Source: Telopea speciosissima
Lineage: Eukaryota > Streptophyta > Magnoliopsida > Proteales > Proteaceae
Assembly (NCBI RefSeq): GCF_018873765.1
Contig: NC_057918.1
Coordinates: 8,006,862 to 8,070,861 of the forward strand
Reading direction: 5' to 3'
DNA length: 64,000 bases
Within the stretch, counting starts at the first letter, position 1. Each line of letters opens with the position of its first letter. The position numbers were made by a program, and so were the translations under genes. Below, piece by piece: positions 23,501 through 35,279 of the stretch. Below the pieces are notes generated by a model. The model worked only from the letters and a program-made list of their open reading frames with translations, searched no databases and was not told where the DNA came from.

Positions 23501-25094
23501 TTTTCATCTGAAAGATAAGAAACGTATTGCCAATTGAAATCAAGACATTGGGATCGGACTTGTCCTAGGAAATGAGGCTCATAGATAAAGATCAAGATCT
23601 TAGTATCAGAGCTATTTTGGAATGTACAGCAGTGGAAAAGAAGTCTTAAAATGGAATCACTGGGCATATAAAAAAAAAATGAAAAGTAATGCAGATGTAG
23701 TACTAGATTTCTTCACAGAATGAATTACTGAGAATTATGTAAAGGTAGCACCCTTCAACAGAGGAAACAACACTAAACTAGTGAAGCTACTGATTATAGT
23801 AAATAACTGTTATTTGACTATAAAAAAGGGCAAAACGTGGCAGATGGGTTTGGTGACTATATGATTGTTATAAGAATGCAGAGACCTGGAATTCTGGACT
23901 ATCCCAATCAATAGAACCCAGATTTGAGAAATTCGAGCCCCATGCCCAATTGGATGAGATGGAATACATTTTTCTACTTATGGCAGTCTAATAGGGGAGA
24001 AGAAGCAAATCATCCAAAATGATTGTCATACACTTAATTTAGAATTTTAAGGGCTGAGATTTGACCATGATCAGGTGGATGATATCGAATACACTTCTTG
24101 GGTCAGAGAGATGCAAGGTGGGACCATTGATCAGTTGATCCAGACTGATGAGCATATACACAACTTAGACTTATGAGGGCTGAGATTTGTCCCTGAGGAA
24201 TATGAATTCCTCTTGCAATCGAGCAAAGTGCTGCAGGTAGTGTAACGTTAATTCAACGTGCACATGAAGCAACAGACAACATGGATTCCAATTCACAGTG
24301 GTATTTGCCATAAGCGCATAAAAGGACAGTAACCAAAAGATTCATTTGTAACATCAGTAAATTGTTTTGGGACAGACATTCATATTTATATGAAGGAATC
24401 CAGATGCATGTGACAGATAGACGGAGATTCGTTATATAAGCACAATTTTAACCTTTGATCAGTTCATTGGATGGTCCTATTTGCTAGAAACCTAATATAT
24501 AGTTCAGTAATAAATTCTCAAAAATACATGAAATATTCTATCTACTAGTTTGATTGTTGGGGTTCCACATGGAAGGTGGAAGTAAGAATCCAACATCAGA
24601 TGTGAGTAGCCTGATGTGGAGACTTATAGGTACTTGGGTATTCTCTTCTTAACGGATGAGTTCTACCCAAGTCCCTAACATGGATTACAAATTTGTAACT
24701 TAGCCACTGAAATCTATCGCAGAGAGTGAAAGAAAACAGGGGGAAAATATCCAAAAATGGAGAAAAACAGACAAACAAGGACCATCTTCAGTTCTATGTT
24801 TAGTGGCTATTCATGATTGGTAGCCAATAGGTCAGAAGAGAAACAAAGCACCAATCGGTGCTTCTAACCATGAAATACATCTCCGGCCACCGGAGAAGGT
24901 AAAAACAAGACATGCAATTCATGGGTAAGAATGGGAACAACTGAAATTCCATAATAAAACCAAAACATCGTTGGGGAATCGCAAGCTACCTATATTGTGT
25001 TTAAGTATTAAATCAATAACTTCACAATGATGAGGGAAAGTGGAAGAACAGTAGAAACATAACAGGGAGACTAGAAGAGCACTTTACATACCAT
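20589..25094 (-). CDS. FDH: Formate dehydrogenase without mitochondrial presequence (FDH-B), 353 aa
   Basis: Coding exons in gene order: 25094-25092 (ATG only), 22934-22769, 22096-21556, 21310-21186, 20929-20817, 20702-20589. All junctions are canonical and no stop interrupts the frame. Relative to FDH-A, the 96 coding bases between the ATG and the first donor are gone, so ATG is followed directly by GTATGT; phase is kept and the predicted protein begins [17 protein letters not shown]. The product should lack import and remain cytosolic; this is inference. Exon 2 also lacks the two codons for Gly-Ser. Catalytic landmarks are all kept ([39 protein letters not shown]). One odd change: residue 278 is Arg (AGA) where FDH-A and FDH-C have Gly, just before GYSGDVW. 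That could harm activity. Confidence 0.85.
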
Positions 25095-25220
25095 TGCTCT
25101 CTCTCTCTCTTTCTCCTTTTCTCTCACGGAAGAAGATGAAGAAGAACTTCTCAGTGATGAATGAGCACACAAGGTGGTGTGGACAATTGGAGAATGCTCT
25201 GCAACTCTGTCTCTACTCTC

Positions 25221-25228
25221 TACTTATA
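25221..25228 (-). promoter_or_regulatory. TATA box of FDH-B
   Basis: TATAAGTA on the minus strand, 127 bases before the ATG. The surrounding leader sequence is almost the same as in FDH-A, so the promoter was copied with the gene. Confidence 0.55.
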
Positions 25229-25299
25229 AGGAGCGAAGCACCAAAAGAGACCCCTGACGGCATGCTTCGTATCTGTCGGATGTGACATTTTCTCGGATT

Positions 25300-26120
25300 T
25301 TTATTTTTTTTCTCGGATTTTTTATTTGAAAAGTCAGTGATTACATCACCCGTGGGTAACCAGCTACATCAGCATATCAAATAACATGGCGAAAAATGGT
25401 ATCTAGGGTATCTATGAATACAAAAAAAAAAAAAAAAACTTATGGCAAAATTATAAAAGGGTGAGCGTTTTCTGTGAGGGATCGTGGCCCCAATGCGTGC
25501 AAGGGCCAATGAAGCATCATGAATTCAAGGGGGTGGGATTTTCACCTTTTATTAAGGTTGGGGTGGTTATTTTACTTTTCCACTGTTCTACACGTGGGCG
25601 GCACACTCCCCACAAAAATCTTTTTTTCTATTATCAAAATACCCCTTTGATTGGGTGAAAGGTGATTATCGAAGGTTGACTCCATTATGAAACACCCCTC
25701 ACTCCCTCAGTGAGAGCATTGCCTTTTATATTATCATTATTATTTAATTTATGTATGGCTTTTAGACAATTATTATTTAATTAAAGAGAGGCTTGGCCCT
25801 TTAGGACCCTTCCGAGTCACTGTTACACTTGTACCAACAAAGAAGGAAAACACCTCCCACCCATCAATGAGCATCTTGCTATGTCATGCCCCGGATTCGG
25901 CTCTTCTCCCGGGATCGGGGAGTGCCCGGAAGCATCCAAGGGCTTGGCTGTGCCCCACACTTCCCGCTGTACTTTAATAGAAATTAGTCTCTTGCAAAGT
26001 TTTAGTTCACGGTGTGTGTCTGGCATCGAACATTGTTGATATCAATATGATACTAATACGAATTGGAAAGTATTGATTTGAATTGATTGCAAATTCAAAA
26101 AAAATATAATTCTATTTTAA
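25300..26120. other. FDH-B upstream DNA, no gene
   Basis: The region shares short blocks with the FDH-A and FDH-C upstream regions (for example GATTGGGTGAAAG near 25650, also at 17100 and 33610). A GC-rich patch at 25880-25960 (GCCCCGGATTCGGCTCTTCT) resembles 9300-9420 in a different context, so it is probably a dispersed repeat. No coding potential is recognised. Confidence 0.4.
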
Positions 26121-26123
26121 GTG

Positions 26124-26262
26124 CTTACTTGTTGAACACTTGGTCACGGGTTCAAGTCTAGAAAACAGTCTCTCTAGAAATTTGGGTAAGACTGCGTACA
26201 TTTGGCCTTCCCCAAACCCTACTAAACGCGAGAGCCTTGTGCATTGGGTACGACCAATTTTT
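26124..26262 (+). mobile_element. Au-type SINE, 5' truncated
   Basis: Contains the Pol III B-box-like GGGTTCAAGTC near 26147, the body motif GGGTAAGACTGCGTACAT and the 3' signature GAGAGCCTTGTGCATTGGGT, ending in a T-rich tail. These are the hallmarks of the Au SINE family of angiosperms, recognised from memory. The 5' third with the A box is missing. Relatives lie at 35115-35279 and 58691-59035. Confidence 0.7.
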
Positions 26263-27175
26263 TTACCAATATGGATGGACTAATAGAATACCAACATCTA
26301 AAACTATGGTCCTTTACCCTTTGAGCGACGTCTAATAGTATTGGCCCTATTTGATAGTTTGTCGACGTTTCGGGGCAATGAGGGACTCCTCAATGGAAGA
26401 AAGCATGACGCACACTCACCCTAAAGAAAGTATAGTAGTGAAGTACTACTATTTCTTTCTACCAAAAAAAATATTTTACTTCTACCATGCTACTTGAGGT
26501 GTGGCTTCATGCATGAATGTATAGCGTTGATATTTGTTCTGCTATTCTACAGGGATATCGGCAAAGACCCTGTCAAATACAGGAATAAAGGATATTTTGA
26601 TACCAGAAGCCACAGATCGTATTGGAGTAACCCTTTTGATGTTCTTTGTGCTTTGGGCACAGGCTATGCCCAGACACATGGGAGGTGGGCGAAATGATCA
26701 CCCCGCCCCCTGAATGGCAAAAATAACTCCCCCATATGTCTGAGCGCAACCTGTGTTTCGGCACAGAGAACATCAAACCATATAATCTTATTATTATTTT
26801 TAACCAGCAAATTAATGACCTCTGAAATTCCTACATAGGAAAGCCTAGCTCGTTGTGCTACATGGACACACATGATGTGGCTATTCCAATGTCCCATGTG
26901 ACCTATCTTTTCACAAATTTTGGACCCTACTAGGCTGCCTTTGTAGCATATAGTGGGTCACCCAAATAGGCCTTCTTATGTGGGCCACCAGCCCATGAAA
27001 TAAAAGGGACTAAAATGGCAACCCCTAGCATTATAAGAAAATCTAATTATATTTTTTTTATTAAGAATAAAAATGTTAGCATTTGTTTTTTTTTTTAAAT
27101 TAAAAAAAAAATAAAATAGATATATAGTAATTCACATTCTCATAAGGAAAATAAGTAGTCTTTGGCATGATTGGA

Positions 27176-27323
27176 GGAAAATTATCACCTCCGTTCGACC
27201 GCCGTCCTAGTTCCTCTAATAGGGGATGGTGGACCCCACCGGCGGTGTTTGGGCATGGGTAGAGAGGTCATTTCAGCCCCCTTTGTTTGGGAATGGCGGT
27301 CACAAGCGGAGGTGATAAAGATC
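27176..27323. mobile_element. MITE, ATTATC family, in PAO-C remnant
   Basis: Inverted ends GGAAAATTATCACCTCC and GGAGGTGATAAAGATCC, about 148 bp. The inner GTGGACCCCACC block is shared with the copy at 27648-27813. It lies just upstream of the exon 5 remnant, in the position of PAO intron 4, where the intact gene also carries a family member. Confidence 0.65.
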
Positions 27324-27647
27324 CATGATTGGATGTTGAGAAATGATATTGTAGGTAGTGAGAGAAATACGCTTCTCTGGGAGTGGAGTAATAGTAAAGA
27401 TCACGTCCACTTATCAATTTCACAAATTTAACAACAAAAATGGGAAAAAATTTGCTGCTACAAGGCTAGCAGCTAAAGAAATGGAATAATTCACTTCCCC
27501 TTTGGGTTCATAAATACCCTCTTAGGTTTTAGTATTTTCTAATACCCTTTAAGATCCCATTTCCTTGACTGCCAACCATGTAACAGGAACTTTCCTGCTA
27601 CTAATGTAGTAGCAAAATTTTGTCCAAAAAAATGTATCAATTTGACA

Positions 27648-27813
27648 AATAATTATCACCTCCAATTTGCGGGCACCTCCAATACCTCTAATAGAGGGGA
27701 GTGGACCCCACCTTGGGTAGTGTTTTCGGGCAGGGGGTAGGGTGGTCATTTCCGCTCCATGTGAGGAATTGGAGGAATTGGAGGGGGCAGCAAATTGGAG
27801 GGGATAACGATTA
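27648..27813. mobile_element. MITE, ATTATC family, second copy in PAO-C remnant
   Basis: Inverted ends AATTATCACCTCCAATTTG and CAAATTGGAGGGGATAA, 166 bp, with no coding capacity. It lies between the exon 5 and exon 6 remnants. Confidence 0.65.
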
Positions 27814-27951
27814 TTCATGTATGCTCATGAACAGAGAGGAGATTACACCATTTGGCAGGCAAATTTGTAGACAATGACTTTCATATTCAGTATGATAGTT
27901 TATATGACTAAGATGGATACTGTTAGGAAATACAAATGCAAATATACTATA

Positions 27952-28386
27952 AGGTGTGTCAATTCTAGCCCGCACCGGCTAGCCCGATTGAAAAATACCC
28001 AACCAACCCGAACCATTTGTTAAACGCATCAAGATCAAGCTCGAACCAAATACTATTCAGTCATTCCTGATTCGAGGGTCCTACCCAACGGGCGTCTGAC
28101 CGGTATCGGCCGCCTAAGGGTTTGATTAAGCCTGATCCCCTAAGAGCCTGATTAAGCCCGACTGTTGCTGACTTGCTAAGTTGCTATTGCCTGTTTAATG
28201 CCTGTTTAGAGATAAATGTCCTAGTAGCAAGTCTATGGCCCGCCTAAAGCCTGTTTAGCCCGATTAAAGACGGATTGTTGACCGACCATTTATATATGAG
28301 ACTATGCCTAGCATATGAGAACCAATTACTTAAACAGATCGATTTTAGTGTGGGATCCTATCCCAGACCAACCGGTTGACACCCCT
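27952..28386. mobile_element. hAT-like element in PAO-C remnant
   Basis: Left end AGGTGTGTCAATTC and right end GTTGACACCCCT, about 435 bp, with repeated GCCTGTTTA and GCCCGATTAA motifs inside. It occupies the PAO intron 6 position and has a degenerate counterpart at 18700-19113 in the previous unit. No transposase is present. Confidence 0.6.
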
Positions 28387-28593
28387 GGCATAGATATTTC
28401 ATAGTGCTTTGGAGGTCCTGTATTTTCTCTTTTTTTTTTTTTTCTTATTTTGTTTTGAAAAAAATGATGATGTGTTGCCGATGTCCTTCTAGGTGACCGA
28501 TGACGAGTCGAGAAGGATAGAGTAGCAAGCAGATTCTGAAACAAAGGCAGAGATCATGGGAGTGTTGCGAAATATGTTTGATAATCACATCCC

Positions 28594-28681
28594 CTGCTCA
28601 AATAAGAGGTCATGAGTTCAAACCACCTTGGGGCCTATCCCCATCCCCTCTATTATACAAGCTCTTAATCCAAAAAAAAAA
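28594..28681 (+). mobile_element. Short SINE insertion with 14-bp target duplication
   Basis: An 88-bp insert lies inside the PAO-C exon 7 remnant, bounded by perfect direct repeats GATAATCACATCCC at 28580-28593 and 28682-28695. It contains a B-box-like GAGTTCAAACC and ends in ten A residues, the marks of LINE-mediated retroposition. The tRNA-like A box is absent, so the copy is 5' truncated. Confidence 0.85.
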
Positions 28682-29127
28682 GATAATCACATCCCTGAGG
28701 CCACAGATATTATATTGGTCCCCATATAGTGGTCGAACCGGTTCTTCAAGGGCTCTTTTTCGAATTAGCCCATTGGAGTAAGCCGTTATGAGTATGATCA
28801 GATAAGGGTAATTAAATAGGAACTTTTATTCACCTTAATTCCATTTCTCACTTTTAAGTGAGTTCCTGTTACACTTGAAGGATGTATGTGCTTTGCAAAA
28901 CCACAAACCCAACTTTATAGATCCTCAAAGCTTATACAGTAAATGAAATAAAAAGGACTAAACCAAAACAATGGGAAAACACTTTTTTTTATGCCAAACA
29001 TGGGAAATTTCAATGACAATAGTTTCCCTCAGCTACATTATTCTGAAAGCATTCAATGAACCAGCTTAAATTGCATGAAAAAGTCTCTCGAGTAGAAGGC
29101 AATCCGCATATTTGAGGAAAAGCAGAA

Positions 29128-32100
29128 TCAAAGATATTGGCTGGCAATCTTTCCCTCCTTGACAATGTAATTTTGTGCAGGGAAGTCTTCACCCTTGAAG
29201 TACCTATCCAGCATGTCCTTAGTTCCAGCTGCATACCTCAACTGCACCAATTCCACATTTTCTTTCACAAATAAGCATTCAATGAAACAGAGAGAAGAAA
29301 TAAAAGAACAGGAGGTGGACCGCCGATAGGGAGAAGAATTCAATAGTTTAATTACCTGAGCATCGATTGTGGTGCCAGAAATATGAGGTGTCATTGCCTG
29401 GTTTGGCATGTATCGCCATGGATGATCCTTGGGAGCTGGTTGCGGATACCACACATCACCACTATAACCTGAAATTATGAAGAAACAAAAAAATACATTA
29501 AATGAGGGAATGAGAAGGATATGATAATCCTTTAGTAAATTATCCATGAGTTTAACAGTAAAGCAAATAATGTTTCAGATAGGTTTCCCTTCAATTGTTT
29601 AAAGGCAATCACCAAATTAGCAAAGCTACCTTTGACTCAGTGCAGTATATGTTGTCTTATTTGCTCTTCAATAAACTGTTTGTTTAAACTGTCAACATAT
29701 TATGTTCACAATCTGGAAATGCAAATCTTAAAATTACCTCCAATTTGTCCACTCTCGCACGCTTCAACTACTGCTTGAGTATCCATGATTGCCCCTCGAG
29801 CATTATTCACAATTAAAACTCCTTTCTTCATCTTTGCAATCTTTTCTTTGTTAAACATCCCTCTGATACATTGAACAACAAATTGTTTTAATTTGCTGAT
29901 ATATAGAACGGTATTGAACTATTTGCATGCACAATACACAATCAGACAAATAAATCATAGTAATAAATATTAGGGAAAAAGAGGGTGATGTGGAAAAGAA
30001 GAGTCAATCTTGATCTTGTTTCTCTTGTAAATTATTAGTTCAATACACAACCAACAAAATATATGTTGAATAAAGGAAGAAGCTTGTGTATAAGACGAAG
30101 ACCATACTTTGTTTTCTCTGTTAGAGGCATGTTCATAACAACTACGTCACACTTTGGAAGCATTGTATCAAGATCTTCCTCAAACTTTGCCCCTGTCTCA
30201 GCCTCCATTTCTGGGTCCATCTTGAGCCGATCATGATAGAGGAGATTACAGTTGAAGGGCTTCAACCGTTGAAGCAAAAGCTTACCGATACGACCTGCAC
30301 CAACTGTTCCTACTGTCTTCCCTTCAAGATCATAGGATTTATAAGAAATACCGGCAACATTCCATTCCCCATTAGCAACCTGATTGTGACCAGTTACAAA
30401 ATTCCGTACGAGGATTAGGACCCTCATAAGCTCATCTTCAGCAACCGAAACAACATTACTTCCAGTGACTTCAGCAACAGTTAGACCAGCAGCAGCTGCA
30501 GCTTGTAGGTCAATGTGATCAGACCCAATTCCAGCAGTTAAAAGAAGTTGTAAATTTTTGGCTTTCTTAATCCTCTCGGCCGTAACATATGCCGGGTGGA
30601 AAGGGGTTGATATTAGAACATGGAGATCAGGAATATGCTTTTCGAGCTCTGCATCAGCAAATAATCATTCAGGAAAAACAGCATTAGTTAACAAACTAAA
30701 GAAAAAAAATAATACATTAGGAAGGAATGTAGGAGTTCTCATAAAATTAGAAAGGAACAAAGGAATTCCATAAATAAACAAAATATTCTAAGGAATTGCC
30801 ACTTAAATTTATGGAATACTTAGACAAGTATAAAATTCCATGCCCTAACTGTGATACTCACATGGTATACATGCGGATCATTCAGAATCATTATTAATGG
30901 TTCCCCTCAGGGCATCAAAAAAGATTCACCAGCCACAAGTTAATCCTTAATGATTACCCAATGACTAGTCACTTTTCTATAACCTGAGACAATTATAACA
31001 TGCTAAACTACTTCAGACAACTCTCAGGAAACAATGATTCTCAATTCAGGATCCATTTGACTAATTTCTGAGGAATCCAGCTTATCATTCAGAAGTATCC
31101 ATGCCATCCTGAATCATTCGTAATGAAGTACAAGTGCTTTTGAACCCGAATGATGTCATTTCTCATTTTCTGGCATGGATCAAATATTGTCTGATGCACT
31201 CCAAGGTTGACTTGACATAAACGAACACTATGTTAATGCAGGGACAATTTCGTTATAGGAATTTTCATTCCAGATCAGCTAAAGTAATAAGAAGCAAAAG
31301 ATAAAATACAGGCAGAAAATATATTGTATGCTTACCACAATCGGGCCCTTCTTTGTCATCAGTGACAATGTACTCATGGCCTTGTGATTCCAGCCACTCT
31401 CTTATGCCCAAAGCTCTCTCTACAGAGCCCACAAAGTTGGGATTCATCTCGACATATTCATTAGCCTTGTAGAAAACCCCAACTATTTTCTTTGGAGATG
31501 CCTGTATGCGACAAGAAAGGAATCAGAATCAATAAATCATACATAATGAAATGCATAGCTTCAGTAGAACTGATGCAATAAGCTCTTGAACCATCCCTAG
31601 GAGGAAACAACTGTAGCTGTAAGTTCTGTTAAGCATAAAGCTATATAAATTTTGTCATCCATTACTCATGAACCCAAATAACAAGTTTGAAATGGAGAAG
31701 GAAGGAGCTAAAGTCCTCAATATCATGCACATGTAATTTAACCCATTAAAGTTACAGGGTAAAAATATATGATCTTTATGGGATTAGATATTAAGTTCCT
31801 GATGAGTATTTATTTATTTATTTTTTAAATTTATCAATGGCAGTAAATATAAAAGCAATTTTCACGAAAGCCCTGTCTTCAACAGATATGTAATTGCTTG
31901 ATACAGAGCTTGCAAGGAATCTGCAGAGATTGCTGTATGAACATTAGATGCTGGAGTTGGACTCCTCAAATGTGGGCTTGCGCACTTCAATGCATGGTTT
32001 GACAAACAGACTTTGGCACCCATCGAGATATTTGTAAGAGCCCTCAAATACGATGACAATGGCAAGGTTTTTCATCCGAAAGATACGAGATGCATTGCCA

Positions 32101-33256
32101 ATTGAAATCAAGACATTGGTATTGGACTTGTCCTAGGAAATGAGGCCCATAGATAAAGATCAAGATTTTAGTATGAGAACTAAAATCACTGAGAATTTAA
32201 AAAAAAAAAAGTCACAGAACGAATCAAAAGTAATGCAGATGTAGTACTAGATTTCTTCACAGAATGAATTACTGAGAATTATGTAAAGGTAGCATCCTTC
32301 AACAGAGGAAACAACATTACACTAGTGAAGCTACTGATAATAGTAAATAACTGTTATTTGAGTATAAAAAAGGGCAAAACGGGGGCAGATGCGTTTGGTG
32401 ACTATATGATTGTTATAAGAATGCAGAGACCTGGAATTCTGGACTATCCCAATCAATAGAACCCAGATTTGACAAGTTCGAGCCCCATGCCCAATTGGAT
32501 GAGATGGAATACATTTTTCTACTTATTGCAGTCTAATAGGGGAGAAGAAGCAAATCATCCAAAATGATTGTCATACACATAACTTAGAATTTTAAGGGAT
32601 GAGATTTGACCATGATCAGGTGGAAGGTATCGAATACACTTCTTGGGTCAGATATATGCAGGGTGGGACCATTGATCAGTTGATCCAGACTAATGAGCAT
32701 ACACATAAGTTAGAATTATAAGGGCTGAGATTTGTCCATGAGGACTGTGAATTCCTCTTGCAGATTGAGCAAAGTGCTGCAGGTAGTGTAATGTTAATTC
32801 AACGTGCACATGAAGCAACAGACAACAGGGATTCCAATTCACGGTAGTATTTGCCAAAAGCGCAGAAAAGGACAGTAACCAACAAGATCCATTAGTAACA
32901 TCAGTAAAACAAGAAAATAGAAGAACATTTTGTGGCTATTCATGATTCGTAGCCAATAGGTCAGAGGAGAAACAAAGCACCAATCGGTGTTTCTAACCAT
33001 CAAAGCACCAATCGGTGCTTCTAACCATGAAATACATCTCCGGCCACCGGAGAAGGTAAAAACAAGACATGCAGTTCATGGGTAAGAATGAGAACAACTG
33101 AAATTCCATAATTAAACCAAAACATCGTTGGGGGGAATCGCAAGCTACCTAAATTGTGTTGTTTAAGTATCAAATCAATAACTTCACAATGATGAGGGAA
33201 AGTGGAAGAACAATAGAAACATAGCAGGGAAACTAGAAGAGCATTCTACATACCAT
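29128..33256 (-). CDS. FDH: Formate dehydrogenase without mitochondrial presequence (FDH-C), 353 aa
   Basis: Coding exons in gene order: 33256-33254 (ATG only), 31501-31336, 30648-30108, 29862-29738, 29468-29356, 29241-29128. The frame is open throughout and every junction is canonical. As in FDH-B, ATG is followed at once by the donor GTATGT and exon 2 begins with [11 protein letters not shown], so the presequence is absent. All family landmarks are present: [53 protein letters not shown]. Unlike FDH-B, the Gly before GYSGDVW is kept, so this is the better candidate for an active cytosolic enzyme. Minor changes include Asn for Asp in GMFNKEK and VEMNPNF for VKMNPNF. The 3' flank abuts the PAO-C remnant at about 28820. 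Confidence 0.87.
32974..33029. repeat. Two tandem 28-bp units in FDH-C intron 1
   Basis: CAAAGCACCAATCGGTG followed by TTTCTAACCAT (or CTTCTAACCAT) occurs twice in a row. FDH-A and FDH-B have one copy at the matching place. The core AGCACCAATCGGTGCT is an inverted repeat. Confidence 0.75.
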
Positions 33257-33355
33257 TGCTCTCTCTCACAGAAGAAGATGAAGAAGAACTTCTCAGTGAT
33301 GAATGAGCACACAAGGTGGTTTGGACAATTGGAGAATGCTCTGCAACTCTGTCTC

Positions 33356-33363
33356 TACTTATA
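33356..33363 (-). promoter_or_regulatory. TATA box of FDH-C
   Basis: TATAAGTA on the minus strand, 100 bases before the ATG. A small change just upstream (CTCCTTATTCCG in place of CTCCT) separates this promoter from its two sisters, and the leader is shorter. Confidence 0.5.
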
Positions 33364-33419
33364 CGGAATAAGGAGATAAGCACCAAAGATAATGACTTTG
33401 AGACTCAATAAATTCTCTA

Positions 33420-35102
33420 GACCCTGACAGCATGCTTCGTCTCCGTCGGATGTGACATTTTCTCGGATTATTTTATTAGAAAAGAAAGTGATTATTTCAC
33501 CAGCGGGTGAGCCAGCTAGCTCACCCGATCAAGTCACATGGCGAAAATTGGTATCTAGGGTATCAACGTTTACAAAAACGAATGTCTAAATTATCAAAAT
33601 ACCCCTTCGATTGGGTGAAAGTTGATTATCAAGTTGACTCCAGTATGAAACATCCCTCCTGTGATGTCACTCGTGACTATTATCCCCAAAAAAAAAATAA
33701 AAGATATTAGTGGGGTAACTGGTAAGGGAGTCGTTTCAGAAAAAAAAGAAATGGGAGATAAACACATAGGGTGTTAGTTTAGAATCCTAGCTTATGTTCA
33801 CGTACGTGAGTGTACGAGAACAATTTTCAGTTGTTCAGATGGAATCCACTTTATGAATCTTATATGGATGGATTCCATGTGAACAGTTGGAAACCATTCT
33901 TATATGTTCACGTATGTGACGTGAGTCCAACTCGTTAGTTTATGGTATATGATCAACATATCTATCCCTCCCTTTTTTTTTAATTATTATTTATTATTCA
34001 ATTTATGTGTGGCTTTTATGACCCTTCCGAGTCATTGTTACACTTGTACCAATAAAGAAGGAAAACACCTCTTACTCATCAATGATCATCTTGCCATGTC
34101 ATGCCGGGGTCGGTTCAACCTGACCAATTGAATCCTTGGTCCTTACTTCTTTGATCAATTTTATTTTTTTAAGTTTAATCTTTGTCAAAAAGATTCTAGT
34201 CAATGGGTGAATTTTTTTCTTTTGAGAATAAGGTTGAGAATTGGTCATAATCGATGAGAATCACTCTGAATCTAAAAAACCGATATGATATTGATACGAA
34301 CCAAACAATAGAAATTAATAGTATGTATTTGGTATTGATCACTGTTGATACCGATATGATATTGATACATACCAAACAATATTGATATTGAGTATCGTCG
34401 TTGATACCAATATGTATTCACCAATACAATATCAATATCTAAAACTATGGTCCCTTGCCCTTTGAGCAACGTTTGGTAATGTTGGCCTTGTTAGATAGTT
34501 ACATGATTTTTGAGGTTTCGAGGCAAAAGGGGGACTCCTCAATGAAAGAAAAGCGTGACGCACCCCCACCCTCAAAGAAGGTATAGTAGTCAAGTATTAC
34601 CCTACTACTAGTTTCTAATATCTAGTTTCTACCAGGGGAGGGGGAAAAAAAGTACTACTAAAACTTTGCTACTTGAGGTGTGGCTTAATTCATGCACAAC
34701 AGTGATCTAGATTCTAGAATGGATCATTGTATTCGCCATTGCAAGGCAACTGTTGGATCAGAATCTGATGACCTTTGTATGAAACGTGTAGTCCTTTTGC
34801 AGAATCCATGGTTACTAGATGGACAGCTAGGTGTGAAGGTGGCTTGAACTTTGAACGTTCAAATTGATGACTTGTTTCATGTCCTTCCACGGAGCGAAGA
34901 GTCAGAGAGGGCATCTAGTATGACTCTAAATTAAGGTTGCATTTGGTGAGACTTTGGTGCAGTTCTTTTTGTGTTTTCTTTTTGGGACAAAGTTCGGCTT
35001 ACCCAACTTGTGTCTGTGACTCTGCGTTAGTGTTTCTCCCACCCCAAGGCTTATATGGAAATGACCCCATGCCCTTCCACCCCACTTTTTCCATTGGGTA
35101 GT
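33420..35102. other. FDH-C upstream DNA, end of the tandem array
   Basis: Homology to the other FDH upstream regions continues, with the unit-boundary block at 34500-34690 (GCGTGACGCAC, GTATAGTAGT, GTGTGGCTT). After it the expected PAO exon 2 remnant is not visible, so the array ends near 34700. The minus-strand frame at 34714-34914 (66 aa) is unrecognised. A direct/inverted set of GATATGATATTGATAC motifs lies at 34284-34440. Confidence 0.5.
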
Positions 35103-35114
35103 ATCACTAGCTTA

Positions 35115-35279
35115 TCCGGTGGAACGGTTAGGTTGTTGTATTGTGATCAAGTGGTCATGGGTTCAAGTCTAGAAACAGCTTCTTTGCGACAACAAGGGTA
35201 AGATTGTGTACATTATGACCTTCCCTAAACTCTGTAATTGCGGGAGCCTCATGCGTGCATTGGGTACGTCCTTTTTATA
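35115..35279 (+). mobile_element. Au-type SINE, near full length
   Basis: Bounded by ATCACTAGCTTA (35103-35114) and ATCACTAGTTTA (35280-35291), a 12-bp target duplication with one mismatch. Inside are the A-box-like GGAACGGTTAGGTTG, B-box-like GGGTTCAAGTC, GGGTAAGATTGTGTACAT and the tail GGGAGCCTCATGCGTGCAT. The family assignment is from memory. Confidence 0.8.

Larger units (their letters stand above)
26540..28818 (+). pseudogene. Decayed PAO paralogue between FDH-B and FDH-C
   Basis: Remnants in PAO order: exon 2 start at 26552-26625 (GGGATATCGGCAAAGACC, with indels), exon 5 at 27351-27405, exon 6 end at 27825-27859, and most of exon 7 at 28479-28808. Exon 7 carries an in-frame TAG where PAO has CAG (GATAGAGTAGCAAGCAG), several indels and a SINE insertion with target duplication (28594-28681). 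Exons 1, 3, 4, 8 and 9 are not visible; the homology breaks at about 28818, where FDH-C 3' DNA begins. This is a non-functional gene, and the best preserved of the extra PAO copies. Confidence 0.85.
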
